64,000 nt of DNA. Origin: Tetmemena sp. SeJ-2015 (taxonomy: Eukaryota > Ciliophora > Spirotrichea > Sporadotrichida > Oxytrichidae). The position numbers were made by a program, and so were the translations under genes. Of the stretch, positions 1 to 17,920 are shown in pieces (the stretch's first letter is position 1; every line of letters begins with the position of its first letter). The notes beneath the pieces are model-generated. The model saw only the letters and a program-made list of their open reading frames with translations, was not told where the DNA came from and did not search any database. Where the stretch lies: NCBI GenBank assembly GCA_027382625.1, contig JAJKFJ010020639.1, positions 1 to 64,000 of the forward strand, written 5' to 3'.

Positions 1-1605
1 ATATATGACGGCAATGATTCTCTAAAGGGAAACCCAATCGAGAGAGACCTCTTGTTTTACGTTGCGGACATACTCCAACTCATTTTCAATTCTGGCCTGT
101 TCTTGCTCCAAAACTTCAGTTAGTTATCTTGGTTAGACTTTCCTTTTCTTAAACCCCGCGGTCTTGCCTCAGAGAAAGGTGATGGAAACTGAGGTCTTCA
201 AAATTTAAAGAAAAGGGCAGCTGCCTCATCATTCTCGGGGTTTCTGAAGACTTTAAGTGCTTTGCCATGGTTCTTGTGATTCAAAGAATAAGAGGTGAAC
301 AAAATTTAACTGAAAAAAGTTTAAAAGATCTCATTAAAATACTATGAACAAACTTTTTCATCTATGGAAGAGGCATCCTTGGCAAAAAAACTTGCACAGC
401 TTGGGAAAAAAATCAGGGCAAGGGGAGAGCAAGTACCAATTTCTCAGTTGGTGCATTGATATTCTCAACGGTCTCGCTTTCCTTCGCCCTAATAAGAGTG
501 CAGGAAGATGAGGGATCTGAGAGGGAAGAGAACCCTGAACTCAAACTCTTAGCATGGTTTAGATCCAATGCGAATGAGACCCCTCCTAGTTTGGGGATTA
601 AATGATGTCATTAAAATAAAAATTAATTTGAAAATTTTCCCCATTTAAAAAAATTAGTGTTTGAGATCTGTAGGTTTTTTGAAGTTCTTGAGTTCTTTGG
701 GCAAGGTTCATGGAATCGGCCTTGTAAATGCTTGCTTGGTGAGTCTCCTCATCCACTATGATAAATGGCTGTAAGTTCTTAGCAAAATAAACTAAACAAC
801 CCTTTACCTCACCATTTTTTAAAGCACATTGGAAATGACTCCTTGGAAGAGGAGTTCGCTCTTGAGCTGCATCTCTTGCTTGGCTACGTTGATGACGAAG
901 GTCTTGATGAAGTTTCCTCCCATGTTTGCAAGTAAGATCAGCTTCTGAGACTGGTGGTCGTAAAGCATGGAGAGAGGTTGGATGTCTGGCACCTCCCCAT
1001 TTGCTTCCTTCTCCAAGAAATACTCCAGAGATGTTTACTGCTTTAGACAATAAAATATGTAGTTGCTAGTAGTCTCTGAAGATGATGACTTTGTAGTCCT
1101 TGGCGAAGACACTGTATACGTGTCCTCCCTGGGCCCAATAGCTCAACTGCTAAGTGAGATTTCTCAGGTACTCCAAGTCTGAGTTCCCCTCGAGGTGCAC
1201 TCTAGATGATTGTGAAGCTGAGTTCATGAGGATGGCTCTCTGGTTTGAGAAGACGGAAAGATTCCTTGTAAAATACGCACTTGGTTCTTGGACTTGGAGG
1301 TTGAAGATTGGACGGGAGAGGAGAGTTTAGGAAATTGCTTCTTCCAGGGGATTGAGGGTTTTAGGTGTCCAGTAAAGAAACAAGCCCCTCCTTGGGGAGG
1401 GTGTAGGCCATGTTACTTTCCTCTATGAACTTCATATCCTCCACGGGTTTCCCAAGTTTTCTATTCTTTAAAAAATAAAAATAATTTATATTGTTATTCT
1501 CCAGTCTCTGAGGCCCTTTTTTCCCTTTTCGTAGATGGCTGAAACTGAATTGATTGTGCTGAGTGTGAAGAGTGTGCTTAACACTAGCGCCTTTGAGATT
1601 CGCAT
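1..1605 (-). CDS. Secreted/ER-lumenal protein, 3' end beyond window, frame-interrupted
   Basis: The proposed start at 1605 begins MRISKALVLSTLFTLST, a good signal peptide with a hydrophobic core and a likely cleavage after SVSA. It is followed by beta-rich sequence such as GHVYSVFAKDYKVIIF and LLANMGGNFIKTFVI, spaced like blades of a beta-propeller. Towards the left edge the protein becomes charged and helical. The frame changes at least five times. One change is neatly explained by a 28-nt GT-AG intron near position 1020. Others fall in A or T runs (for example near 815 and 390) and may be sequence errors. A signal peptide plus propeller, with IYEKGKKG and DWR soon after the cleavage site, recalls EMC1 of the ER membrane protein complex. 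That resemblance is weak and I do not assign the name. The gene continues past position 1. Confidence 0.5.
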
Positions 1606-3145
1606 ATTTACTATAAAAAGAAATAATCCAATCAAAATTTAAAGATATTTAAAAAAAAAACTTTTCTTAAAAAGTTTCAGAAAAATTTTTTTTTATTTTT
1701 TTTAATCTTTATTAATTTGGGTTCTGAAAACCCATCTTAATAATTTTTAAAAATAAAAAAATTTTTTGGTACTTTCCCTGAGGATTTGCACAAATTTTTT
1801 AAACCAAAATGGAAAATTTTTTTTTTTTTGATAATTTTAAAATTTTTTAAAAAAAAGGCCCCTAATAATTTAGTCGATTTTTAAAATAAAAAGTATAAAA
1901 TAGAATCTAAAAGATGACTTTAAATCAAACTTCTATTTAATTGACCAACGGTGTCAAACTTAAAAATTTTTTAAATTACGCCCAAATTTAAATTTAATCC
2001 TGCCAATTTTAGATAGGGTGAAATGAATAAGGGTAGAGGCGGTTGTAGAAAAATTCAGATTAAAGATAAAACTCGCAATTAATTCCCTGAATGCCAAGGT
2101 TTAAGAAGTTAAAATGAAAGGAAAGAAATTTAAAGATTTTATTTTTGAAAACCCCCTTTTTTTCCAATTCATTTTTTAAAATTCCAAATTTGGAAAAGGT
2201 AAAATTTAAAGATTTTTATTTCCTTTTTTTACTTAAAAAAATTTTAAAATTTCCCAAAAATTTAGAAATTGTTCTCCGATTATAAAATCGATTAAATTAA
2301 TTCAGGGTGGCCAAGAGCCTTTAGGTAGTGTCAAAGTAACGTTATTCAAAGAGTAAGAAAATACCATATTTAAAGAGAAGAAATAATTCCAAAAAACCTT
2401 CCAATTGGTCCCAAAATTAGGCCACGATTTCTCCCCCCACCAGGGGGGACCCTTTTATTTACCCTGCTAAATTTCCCCCCTTTTTCAAAAGGGAATTTTC
2501 ACGCACTTGGAAAACCCCCCTTTACCCTTGCCTTTGTTTTTGGAATTTTTAATCTGGGGAAATTTTTCTTCTTTATTTAAAAAAAAGGAAAAATTAGGGG
2601 GCCCTTAAAAACTTCTTCAAACAAAAAGGATTAAAGATCAAGCTCTTTTCGGAGGACTGGAGTCCCAACCAGAGCAAATCAGCTGGGAGATCTCCCCAAA
2701 GGTGGTAAATTCCCGAATCTTCCCAAAACGCTGTGGCCAAAATTTGGGGCCCCAAATTTTTTCTCAAAGGGTTTCTCCGGAACCCAAAAACTAAACCCGG
2801 ACCTTTTTTTTAAGACCCCCCCCCGGAAGAACCGATTCAAACGTTTTAAAAAACCCAAAGGGGCTTTTTTTTTCAAAAACATTTTGACTTTGGGGAGGGG
2901 AGGTCTGTCGAAGGGAAATTTTATTTGGGGCACAAAGGGAACTCAACGGGGTGCTGAAGGGAAAAGGTATTATTTTTTGAAAAATTTTAACCCAACCTCT
3001 AACCACCCCAATTTGGAAAGAAAATCACCTTATCTTTCATCCCTGAGACCAAGTACCCAAAATTGAGGGGGGGACTTTAAGAACAAAGTTAGCCCAAATT
3101 TCCAAATTTAGCCACTCTCTACATTTGGGGGGAACCCCGAAAACA
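1606..3145. other. Homopolymer-rich, low-quality-looking stretch without a supportable gene
   Basis: This stretch is packed with runs of A, T, G and C, including nine C at 2816-2824 and several T or A runs of seven or more. The runs of all four bases differ sharply from the rest of the window, whose AT-rich spacers have few G/C runs. Open frames here have biased, implausible compositions. The pattern resembles the tail of a poor-quality read more than biological sequence, although a strongly degraded intergenic region cannot be excluded. I see no gene or regulatory element that I would defend. Confidence 0.5.
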
Positions 3146-3520
3146 CTATGAACAACACTCCCATTTAAAGAGATAGATAGTTAATTCAAAATGCACATTA
3201 TTTTTTAAGCTCCAAGAATTACTTGGTACCAGCTGATTACTCGCCTCACCTAGGGCGGACCCCTGTAGTGACAGTTCTAGCAATAGATATCCACTCCTTG
3301 GTTCAAAAGAATTATTGCTTGACGCTAGCTTGGTACTCCCCAACTTGCCGCTCTCACATCTCTCGCCTCGTTTCTGTTGTCTACTATTATTATCTGCTAT
3401 TTAAACTAACTTACTATTATAATATAAGAATGAAGGAATTTTCTATTCAGCCAGTCTGTGACGTTACCTTTCTTAGTATTCTCGCATTTGCTACTCATAA
3501 GAAGTATAAATAAAATCTGG
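3146..3520. other. Spacer with weak minus-strand coding potential
   Basis: Sequence quality looks normal again here. On the minus strand one frame stays open across 3140-3390 under the ciliate code, but its composition is unremarkable and no start, stop or family signature stands out. It could be an exon whose neighbours lie in the degraded block to the left, or plain spacer downstream of the gene that ends at 3521. Confidence 0.3.
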
Positions 3521-6500
3521 TCAAGGGTAATTTAATAAATGAGAAGCTCTATCTTGTATGGCCATAGCTTACTACTGAGCTAGGAGTTCATCAGCATGGT
3601 CTTGAGCACTCTCCACAGGTGGATACACTACTTCCTACAGACTCACCTCTTCTCCATCTGGCTCGTGATGCTCAAGCTCCACTTGAGGCATCTCAATTCT
3701 TTCATAGCAAACTTGCGGTGCTCCTTGGTTTAACTCCCTAAAAACGCATACTAACTCTAAATTACGGCTTACTCTGGGTTTTCCTGATAGAGACCTTCCT
3801 CGCCAGGTCTTTATCTATGATCTATTCCTGCATCTGCTAAGCGTTGTGACTCCTCAAAAGACTTTTATATAATCAAATACATCTTTGACTTATAAGACGG
3901 AGGGTGAGGTGCTACGATACGACCAGGGTAAGCTCTGTATCCCATTTGCTCGTCATCAGCAGCTGGTAGTCCCACTACTATCGGCTACTGAGGACTGCTG
4001 AGAGGGATCTAATAATTATCGTTGCTATTATTTTAATGCATTTAATCCCATTCAACAGATTCCTAAACTACTTATTCCACTTAATGGCCTTTAAAATCTT
4101 TTGAATCTTGAACTCACTCTTACATCAAACTACTTTCATGGTCCGAATTAAATCTGAGAATTCAAATCGAAGATAAAGAAATCAAACATTAGCAAGAAAT
4201 ATCTCTTCAAAAGAACTCTTTCAATAGGAAATGGGAGCAATTCCATTCTAAACTGCTTAGCTGCTCATACAATAGGATATCAGCTCGCTCACCTTCGACT
4301 CTAGTTCACTCTTCTGAACTCTAAAGCTAGTTCTCAAATCAAACATCTTAATCGCTTAAATGTTATAAAAAATTCTCATCAGTTGCTCTTAGAACTTAAG
4401 ATTTTGAACTTCGCTTTCCAGTCTCTTGAGCTCAGACTTGACAGCCCAGCTTTCCAAGTCTCTCATGAAATTCTTCCATCTTGTCAAGCCCCAGCTCTTA
4501 AGTCTTGAGTTATTCTGAGAATCCTTCCTGAAGAGGAAATAGGTGAGGAGTGCTGATCGTTTTAAGTTTAAGCTTGCTTGCTCGTTTTACTGTTCCTGAG
4601 TTGGTGGTTATGAATGATGTCTGATATGCCAGTGTAGGTTTGGCAATTAAGAAAAGAAGTTGTAAAGATTAAATGGCTGTTTTGAGTGTCGATGGTATCT
4701 ATTCTGATGTGGCTTCCTGCAGTGCCGTGGTGGAATTGACTTGCAGCTGTGCCTATTAGAATAATCTGCTCGTTGTCGTCGAAACCCATCTCCTATTGAG
4801 GAGCGACTTCCCGCAAGTTAAGGTGTTCCTATCTCTATCATAATAGATAATTTCAAATGAGCTCGTTTAGTTAAGTCATTTGGTTCATAATCTAGTCTGC
4901 TTGAATTTCATCAGAGGTATCGAAGCTGCCTCCCATGTTCTTGATTTAAGTTCGCTGGTACCTATTGTTGTGCATCTTTACACTTCCCTCCTCTCCTCTT
5001 GATATCTGCAACTAGTTCATTCCTCCTGCAGTTGATGGAGCGTTCTATAAATAGCTAAGAGAATAAAACCTTATTAAATTATTAGTTGTTATTCTAGTAC
5101 ATATCCTGATTTACACCCCTCATCTGCATAAATGTTTGAGATTCTTCCTGCCCCCACTGTAGCTTCTGTTATGGGAAAGTAAAGCTGCCTCCTCCTTGAT
5201 GTTTAGTATCATTTAAACTTTTGCCTTCATCGCCTAGTACTTATATTCAATCATAGAGCTTTTAATAAACTATCTAAAATAATATTGCTGGAATGAGAAA
5301 GCCAAGAGCAGTCTAGCTCTTCTTCTGACATGCAGGTTCACCATCCTAATAACGTTGGCAGATCTGAACCTCCAAAAGCGTTCTATATCCTCTGATAAGC
5401 TTTATTTGCAAGGTAGAGTTGCTCTCCGTTCAATTTAGAATAGTGATCTGCATTTAGTTGTCTAGATTAAATAAATTTCAAGAAGAAGAGAAATGAAAGT
5501 TCTCTAATTTAGATTTCTTGTCCCAGAAATGCTCAAACCAGTCTAGCTAAGCCTCTCTATTTCCAAACTCTCTCTTGAACTAAGGCATCAATCCTAGCTT
5601 TTGCAAACTGGGTTTATCTAAAATAAAACTTCTTAATATTTACCTAATCTAGAGCAAGAAGCAGATTTCTTGTCTTTTCATTCTCCAGCCTTTTAGAAAG
5701 TGTTTAAAATTTCCAATAGATGAGGAAATAGCGGACAACTTAGGCTTGCTGCTCCTGAACTAAACCCTAGTTTTCTACTTAATAGCTTGAGTTTAAACTC
5801 TACTAACCGCCTCCGAGAGTGCCTGAAACTGCTCTTCCACTATTGGCGCTACTGCTCGCTCCTCTACTCTGCAAATTAAGAGTCTACTACTACTTCCTCA
5901 AAAGGAAGAAGCTTAAGTTCTCAGCAGCTGAGAGAAGTATCTCGTATTTTTATTGTGATGTCCTCTTTGGAGGTTCTTTAGATCTTTCTCTGAGCTCTCT
6001 GGCTACTTCCAGCATTTCCTCATCGGAGATTTCTAACTCAAGAGACATCTAGTTGTGAGGATTTCTTGAATTGTAGAAATCTAGACATTTAAAGTAATCT
6101 CTCTTAAGATTAGAAATATTTGTAATCTTCAAGTTGCTTGATCTTTTCAAACTTGATGAGCATCTTGAGTTTCTGTTCATTCATGAGTCTCTCCATCTCG
6201 TTCAGTTTCAAATTCTCCTCTTACACTCTTTGCAACTCAGAGTTAAGCTACAACTGAAGTGAGTGGTTCAATTCATTCTCCATGACCAGACTTTGCTACA
6301 GAAGGTGAAAGAAAGATAAAAACTTAAAATCCATATTCAAATTGAATGTGAATCTTCTTCCTCTCCTCATCTAAGTTTTCTTAAGGTCTGACACCGCCTA
6401 GTGTGTGATAATCATAGGTTTAGTTATTTTGGAAGAAAGAGTTCCCTTGGGTTTAATTCTAGATGTTCATTAGAGGCGTTGGACTTGACTGCAAGCCTTT

Positions 6501-8279
6501 CTCGTTCCCTCTTGACCCATCATCTAATAAACTAAGAAAAATCACGATAGAAAATATTGGAACTATAAACTCTCCTCTCCGAAGCCTCTAACTCTTAGAG
6601 TCTAGCCATACTCTCCGTAAACTATAAGAACAAATAAGGAATGAGTAACACAATTCAACATCACAATCCTAAGTTTACTTTTATGGGGAGCTGAGTAGAA
6701 GTTTGCTATTATCATTGATGGAAGTTGCATTCTAGAAACTTAGACTAGCAAGCTGTTGCCCTTAAAGTTTAGAATGCTTATCACTGAGGAATTTTCGTTC
6801 TTGCTCCAAGAAGTATGCCTCTCTAGATATGATCTTCTTGAGAGCCTCTAAGCTCTACTCTTGCTTCTTCAGATGAATCTCTTTATCCTGCCTTCCTCCA
6901 ACTTAAAGATCAATATACGAGAGTTATCTTTTTAATTCTATAGATCACTGAGCTTTTCGAAATGAGAGAGTATGCTCTCTATCCTTTTAGAAAGGGGCAC
7001 CTGATCGTTCAAAGAATTAGGGTCAGATAGGTCTTGGTTTTACTATTGCGCAGTTAGTGCTTGCATACCTATAGCCATAGCACTTGACATTAGGTTTTAA
7101 GCGCTCTTCTAAATCACTTAGTCAAAGACAGAGACTCCACCCGCTGCCTATCCAAATTGTAGTAGATGTTAGTAGCTCGGGTGTTTAGTGTGTTGAGTTT
7201 ATAAACACAATCTTAGCATTTTATAATTATAAGAGCGCTCTGTAGTGAATTCAGATGTGAAGAGCCTTCATTTTAGGGAAAGTTAGTTTGCTTGGGGAGC
7301 CCATTGTTAGGATTTTATGAGAATGGAAACTCTAGCTTGGCTATAGTTTGAGCATGAGACTTGACACTGTTGAGATTTTGAGTTCCACTCCCGTTTAAGT
7401 ATTCCTATAGATTGGCTTGGAAGTTTCCTGATCCTAGCGCTTAAGCTTAGAATCCTAGTCCTATCGCATTTGCCTACTCATTTTCAACCATCTTAGTCAG
7501 TGCTTTCATAAAAATCTTTGATTCTTAATACTCTATCTACTTTTGAATTATTATTTGCAAAGATAAGTAAAGGTGATTCATGATGAATATGATAATGATC
7601 TTAAATTAATGACTCAAGCATCTCCTTGCGATTAGACCAAACATGGGAGTCATCTTTATTGTAAAGTTACAGAATGGGTATGCTTGCAAATACCTCATAA
7701 GGACTAGTTTGAAATCCTGAACTTTGTTGAGTGCTAGTAGCATCCATCCTAGCCCCTTCTCCCTATTGGACTTTGCCTCCTCGTAGTAAAAGTTAATGTA
7801 CCTCACTGAGTCCATGTGTGAGAACTGCTTCAATAAAATTATTGTAACATTCAAAAAATTTTAGTCTGCCTTGTGATGTACTCCCAGAAGTGTTCAACTC
7901 TCCCCAGAGAGCCACTCTCATTTGAGTCAGCCCACTCATCTGCAAGAGAGGAGCTCTTCGCCCCTGAGCTTGAAGTGTAGGAAGAAGATCGGTTTAGGAA
8001 ACCATACTCGAAGAACGAGCTGAAGATTAGAATCACATTTGTAATGTACCCCCTCCTATTCTTTACGAACTTATCTCCCGTCTTCACATAAATTAAGCCA
8101 CTAAAAATTACGAGAACTTTTATCGTGTTTCGAATTTCAAGTTTAGCTGAAAATTTGTTCCTTTTCATATCTGCTGAGTCCACTTGACTTATTACTAAGT
8201 CTTCTAGTTTTTCAACTTGCTGCTATTGTGTAGGCTGAGCCTGCAATGACTAAGTTAGTCCCCTCAGCAAACTATTCAT
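3521..8279 (-). CDS. Large coiled-coil protein (one gene or two), exon structure unresolved
   Basis: Reading starts at the ATG at 8279 (MNSLLRGLTQ, then Gln-rich) and coding-like sequence continues to the TGA at 3521-3523. The first 140 residues include hydrophobic stretches and a Ser-rich segment. The middle (about 6900-6100) is clear coiled coil, for example MERLMNEQKLKMLIKFEK. Around 6050-5800 comes MSLELEISDEEMLEVARE followed by long helical sequence. The last part (about 3950-3530) is acidic and Pro/Glu-rich, ending HLLNYP. At least ten changes of frame are needed. Two lie at convincing short introns (ends at about 6620 and 6295); others fall in mononucleotide runs and may be base-count errors or decay. 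No known family was recognised. The 5' end faces the divergent gene at 8456, leaving a 176-base shared promoter region. The entry could represent two adjacent genes. Confidence 0.4.
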
Positions 8280-8455
8280 TTTACTTTATTATACTCACTC
8301 ACTATTTTATTTCAGCCAAACACTCATGCGACTGATTTCATTCATGCAAGAATGTATATGAACAAGAATCGTGTTTGTTTATGTGCAAGTGTTTGTATGA
8401 TTGTTCATTAGAAATTAAGATTTTGAATAGTTTCTTGGAATTATTTAAAATAAGA

Positions 8456-11400
8456 ATGGAGAACGTTAGTCACAACACTAGCTACTCAGAGGGCTCCCCA
8501 AATGTCAAAGTTGACTAAGACGATGAAGGAGTTCAGCAATAACTCAAGCCAGCAACTCTACACTAATCAATTTCATTAAGAATGATTTAAAATTTCAATT
8601 AGAGGATGGATACCCATAAGGATTTCACTAGAACCTCTTATTACAGGCACAAGGCTTAGAAAGAATACGAACTATATCTTTAGCAGCAGATGGAGATGCA
8701 AAGAAGTCAAGCCTCCCAATAGCAACATCATCTTCAGAGGGCAGATCAGTACAACTAAAGTCTGGGCAGTTCCTCAAATTACCCAAGATATCCAGATATC
8801 AATTCAACTTCATCCTACGATTCAAGGAATCTTTTAAACCATGGAAATGCTAAGTCTAATTACAAGCAGCAGTTCTTAAATGCTAATTTAAACGACAGCG
8901 CTATTAGAAGTGATGGGCCCACTGCAACTAACAATAGAAGAATGGTCAACCAAAGCATCAACCAGGAAGCCAAGATGGGAGCGATTGTAAATTAGAGAGC
9001 AATATCTCGGTAACAGGAAATTACCAATAGAGATCACTTGCAAACTTAAAAGCAGGACGATTCTTATAGGATACACCTATAATAAGTTGAAAGGACTTTC
9101 CAAGATTAAAAAGGAATAGGTATTCACTCTTTTTTATTTAATGAAGAGGCTTCAAGAGATAAAACAGAAGTGTCTGAATCCAATACTGATAGTCGACAGT
9201 CACTAGAATACTCCCAAGATTAGTAGCAATAGAGTATATTTCTACACTTATAACAGTATTTATGGATTTAAATTTATAAAAATTAAAAAATAATTATTTT
9301 GGTCTTTTTGCACTCACAATTTTTTTAAAAATTATAATGTCTTTCTATTTATACTCTTTAAATAAAATTATGTTTTAAGCCATTCTTTAAAAATATACTT
9401 TCAATATTTTTGTTTGAATAGAGAAACTAAATGGTGTTAATTTAGAATCAGAAAGACTTTTAGCCCATGAATGCTAATCAGGATGAGAGAAACCGAATCC
9501 TAATGCAGAATGACAAAGTGAGAGAATAGCAATTCTCAAAATCAAGGAATCCCCTTCTCACTGACCATGTGGACTCCTTGAAGAAAAAGCATCAGCATCA
9601 ACTTAGATCAAGCTTAGCCAGTTTGGCAGCATCAAAATAAAAACTGATTTTGTGAAATTAGATTATAAAAATTAGGAGTAGGAGAGGAAGAATGCCTAAG
9701 AATAAATGAGAGTGCATGGCTTGCATCATAAACATCACTCAAGCAATTTACAAAACGCCACTGACTTCGAAGATGAGGAGGCGGATGAAGAGCAGAGTCA
9801 CAGTAAGTCTATGCTCCAAAACCCAAAGACTCTCCACTTAAATGTCTATCCTCAGTAATTGCAAGATTCCTTAATGAGTGCACATATTTGAAATATGACT
9901 ATCATTTAAATGAGCAGCTCTGCTTTGTAAGAGTATGGGAGAGATATTCATGGCGTGGCTGGATTATTAATGGAGAGAAATGAGTCATCATAGCAGAGTC
10001 CAATAATGCATCTCACTTAGAGAATCATTCATCTCCAGAGTATTTTCAAAAGTGTGGACTTAATTCACTATCATCAGACGAAGAGATTACTTAATTTTTA
10101 GCAATCAATTTATCAGAATTTAATATTAACTTCTGCTGCAAGGGTTTTCAGCATTCAAGAATCACACACTATCTCAAAAGATAGTTGATCTTTAAAACGA
10201 GCGCAAAGAACTGAATAACTCAGCTCTATTCTATAAACCAAGCACCTTGGCACTAATGCACATCGAGATTAGCATCAGAGGAATATGCAAGAGGGATTTG
10301 ACCTGAGCAGTGGAAGCAGAGATAATTATTCTTATTCCTAGAATAACTAAAACACTCAGATCCTCATGCAGTAAAACTTAGGCTAGAACGATACATTTTT
10401 GCTCACTGGGGAATCTTAAAAATCAGTTGCAGCTGCAATCAACGCATAGTATAAATAAGAAGCAAAGGCTTGTTTGCATTTATATAATAATTTGTTGATT
10501 ATAATGGCTTAGCAGCTGAGAATACAAGAGGGTGTTCTCTTAAGAGATTAGATGAGGCATATTATTGAAGAAAAGAAATACGAGGACTAAACTTCATAAT
10601 TTTGTTGTATTTTGATTACTGACTAGACAGAGTAAACTCGTGGAGTGAATCATGAGAGAATCCCATATTTTATATAAATTCATTATCACTATTTGATCCT
10701 TTCAAAGATGTCTAACTTGCAAATGATGAATAATTCCTCTATGATGATGAAGGGAGTGGAACTTCAATCTCTACAGGTGCTAGAGAGCCTTTTACAAAAG
10801 CTCGATGGTCTAATAATGGAGGATAGTAGCATCTCCCGAAGATAGTCGCAGAAAAATTCTTTGAATAATTCTCAAGATGACTTACTCCTCATCCTTAAGA
10901 CTAAGTTCCAAGAGGAACTTAAAACTGTAGCCGCTCACTATGAAGAGATAGAGAGACTAAGAGGTGTTTTGAATTCTAAGATAGAATTGGTAGAGTAGAT
11001 GGAGCTAGAAAACCTAGAGACTCATCTTATAAATTATCATGCTAATTTAAAGTAGTCTATAAGTTTATTTCACCTTGTATAGGAGCATAGATTGAAGAAT
11101 TCAGAGGAGTACAAAAGATAATCTCTGTAATAAGCGAAGCATATAAACTCAGACTGATTTGGCTTACCGTGAGCTTGTTTAAACTGAGAAGGCGTGGAGC
11201 TGAGGAAGAATGAAATAGAGTTGACTCGCTTCAAGGAGAAGTAGGAGTTGCAGGATAGAGAAAGGGCTCTGTTGAGAAGAGAGAGGGAAGTTGACATAAG
11301 AGAGCGAGTGACTGAGGAACGCAGAATTGAATATACCTACAAACACAGGGAGCTCAATTAAAGGCTCAATCAAGCGGCTCAATGGCCTCTCAATTGCCTT

Positions 11401-11957
11401 GAAAGCAATTAGAAACTTGCAAGCAGAATCCTTGAAATTAAATTTTACGCTTGATGTTGTAATTAGTACATGTTTTCATATGAAATTAAGTATTAGCCAG
11501 ATCAATACAAAGGCCTTGCGATAGAGAACGATGAAGGTTTCCTTGAATTTAGGAGCAAAGAGCCGAGCAAGTCTATGTTAAGGTAACTAGAAGGTACTGA
11601 GCTTCATGGAAAGCTAGAGAGTCTTCTCAAATACGAATACTTAATCTTGCAAGAGCGCACTAGATTTGACATTGCCAAGGACTATTTAATAGATCATTGA
11701 ATGATGTCTCTTCTCTTCTTTATTATTTTGAGAGCGAGATTCAAAAGATGGAGAATGAAAGATTAGAGCTGAGGGAGGAAAGAGATAGATACGCTCTGCA
11801 AGCGGAGAAAGAAAGACAATTGGAGGAGGAACGAAGAGCTATAGATACTGAGAAGTTAGAAGTGCTCACTCTGGTTGAATCCATCAAGAAAGCACTGACT
11901 AAGAATGCATAGATTTGTTGTAGAGATCAAAACTTTATAGTAAGTTTGAAAAGATGA
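8456..11957 (+). CDS. Gln/Ser-rich protein with C-terminal coiled coil, exon structure unresolved
   Basis: The start ATG at 8456 opens a 260-residue hydrophilic, Gln/Asn/Ser-rich region (MENVSHNTSYSEGSPNV) with many TAA/TAG-coded glutamines. An AT-rich gap at about 9240-9420 is probably an intron. Downstream, Met/Gln-rich and helical segments lead into a strong coiled coil from about 10700, with heptads such as EEIERLRGVLNSKIELVEQ and, near the end, EIQKMENERLELREERDRY. The frame changes several times between 9650 and 11700. A GT-AG intron of about 93 nt beginning near 10052 resolves one change, and some in-frame TGAs remain unexplained. The last coding-like residues are at about 11910, and the TGA at 11955 is the first stop after them. 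The organisation suggests a cytoskeletal or basal-body scaffold, but no family was recognised. Confidence 0.45.
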
Positions 11958-12093
11958 AAATTAATTTTGAAATGTAAGTAGGGTTAATTAATACTTTGAT
12001 AAACTCCAATACAAAGAAGCGTAGTTGCATAGCTCACTCACAAAATCAACTTTCACCTCTATCTTATATTTCATTTTTGATTGCATTAGGTGA

Positions 12094-16689
<4,596 letters not shown>

Positions 16690-16867
16690 AAGCCATCTTT
16701 ACATCCGCAGACAGTTGTTATAATCCAAAGCCTATTGTTTTCATTACGATAGAGACTACTCATAACATCCCATCATCTCTTCTCTCACTTTAGACGTTAA
16801 TTTTAAGCTTAAATTATCTCTTTCTAACTTTTCTTTAATTCGTATATTTTAATAATTTAAATTCAAA

Positions 16868-17920
16868 ATGAACGATACCGCTAAGTCAGGAGCAGGTTTC
16901 CGCTCCACTGGTAAAAGACCTAGAGCCGGATCTCCACGTTAAGAAACGAAAGCTGGACGCTCACTCCAGAAAAAGAAGTCTGTAAAGTACACCCGCTTAC
17001 AAGACGAGCCAGAGCAGTTCCATGTTGAGAAAAATAACATCGAGGATGAGATATTGCAACTGGGAGTGAAAACTCAGTGGAAAGAGAATAATAAGATAGA
17101 GGAATAAAACTTACGCAAGCATGAGATTTACGATAACACCTACTACATCCCTAACAATAAAATCAGAGTCTTGGAAATCCCCATGTCATCCTCATTGACT
17201 TTCCAAATGCTTGCCTACTACCACTTCTACTATGATATTCTTTACTTTGTGTGTGTCTTTACCACTCAGATATATAAGTTCTGGGTGCTTTCACCCGATG
17301 CTATCAACATTATTTCACTCATAATTACTTTGATCTGGGTACCAGTTGAGCTTTCTAGACTTAACTTTGCTTATAAGGGAAACATAAATGAAACTGTAAG
17401 CCATCTACTCTCCTTAATAATTCTAATCTCCTTGCTTTAGTTTCCAGAGATGATAGCGTTCTTAATTTTCACAATATTCTTCATCCTGCCCTTCAGCGTT
17501 GTACCTTTTATTCAAAGCTTCAAGTTCATAAATAAAGAGAATTATCTATCTTCTGTTAATTAATTCCCACATGAAAGATGCGTCTATATAATAAACTTCT
17601 TTTTCCTGCTGACTGAGTTAATCTTTGGGTAAGTAATCAATCTTAGCTTGATTGACTTCTTTAACCTTTTTCACTTTAGTTTTGTGGTGATGTGCCGCTT
17701 TATGAATACCCAGTCAGCAGCTTTCTATCTTCGCACAGCCCCAATCATAGACAAGAATTTCAAACTTAAGTATTCAAACTAGGGAGACATCAAGCTTTCG
17801 AGAGAGATTGCTCTGGGAGTGCGTAAGTTTGATCGCATGCATGACACTACTGATATATTCGATGACTCTGACAAAGTAAGAATACCTCCTCCTCCGCCTT
17901 TGAGACTACACTAAGAATGA
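16868..17920 (+). CDS. TMEM17: TMEM17-like transition-zone membrane protein
   Basis: An uninterrupted 350-codon frame runs from ATG 16868 to TGA 17918, with TAA/TAG read as Gln and no intron needed. Residues 1-100 are basic and hydrophilic. Then come four hydrophobic segments (about 108-130, 143-160, 177-215 and 237-265). The spacing and motifs, such as IPMSSSLTFQMLAYYHFYY at the first segment and YKGNINETVSHLLSLIILI at the third, match TMEM17 (Tmemb_17 family) of the ciliary transition zone. There it works with the MKS/B9 complex as part of the diffusion barrier. Animal TMEM17 is about 200 residues; here both tails are longer, and the C-terminus ends in a proline cluster. It lies 179 bases downstream of the kinase stop, on the same strand. 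This is the cleanest demonstration of the genetic code in the window. Confidence 0.85.

Noticed and set aside
267..345. D-aminoacyl-tRNA deacylase start on the plus strand (MVLVIQRIRGEQ)
   Set aside because: Only the first ten residues resemble the family, and the frame stops soon after. The minus strand is coding here.
2690..2880. Telomere-like G4T4/C4A4 tract
   Set aside because: C and A runs occur, but not as a regular repeat unit. They belong to the abnormal base-run block.
9880..11450. TGA also read as an amino acid (for example Trp)
   Set aside because: Several in-frame TGAs occur here, but clean genes elsewhere use TGG for Trp and TGA only at the end. Short introns or errors explain these cases more simply.
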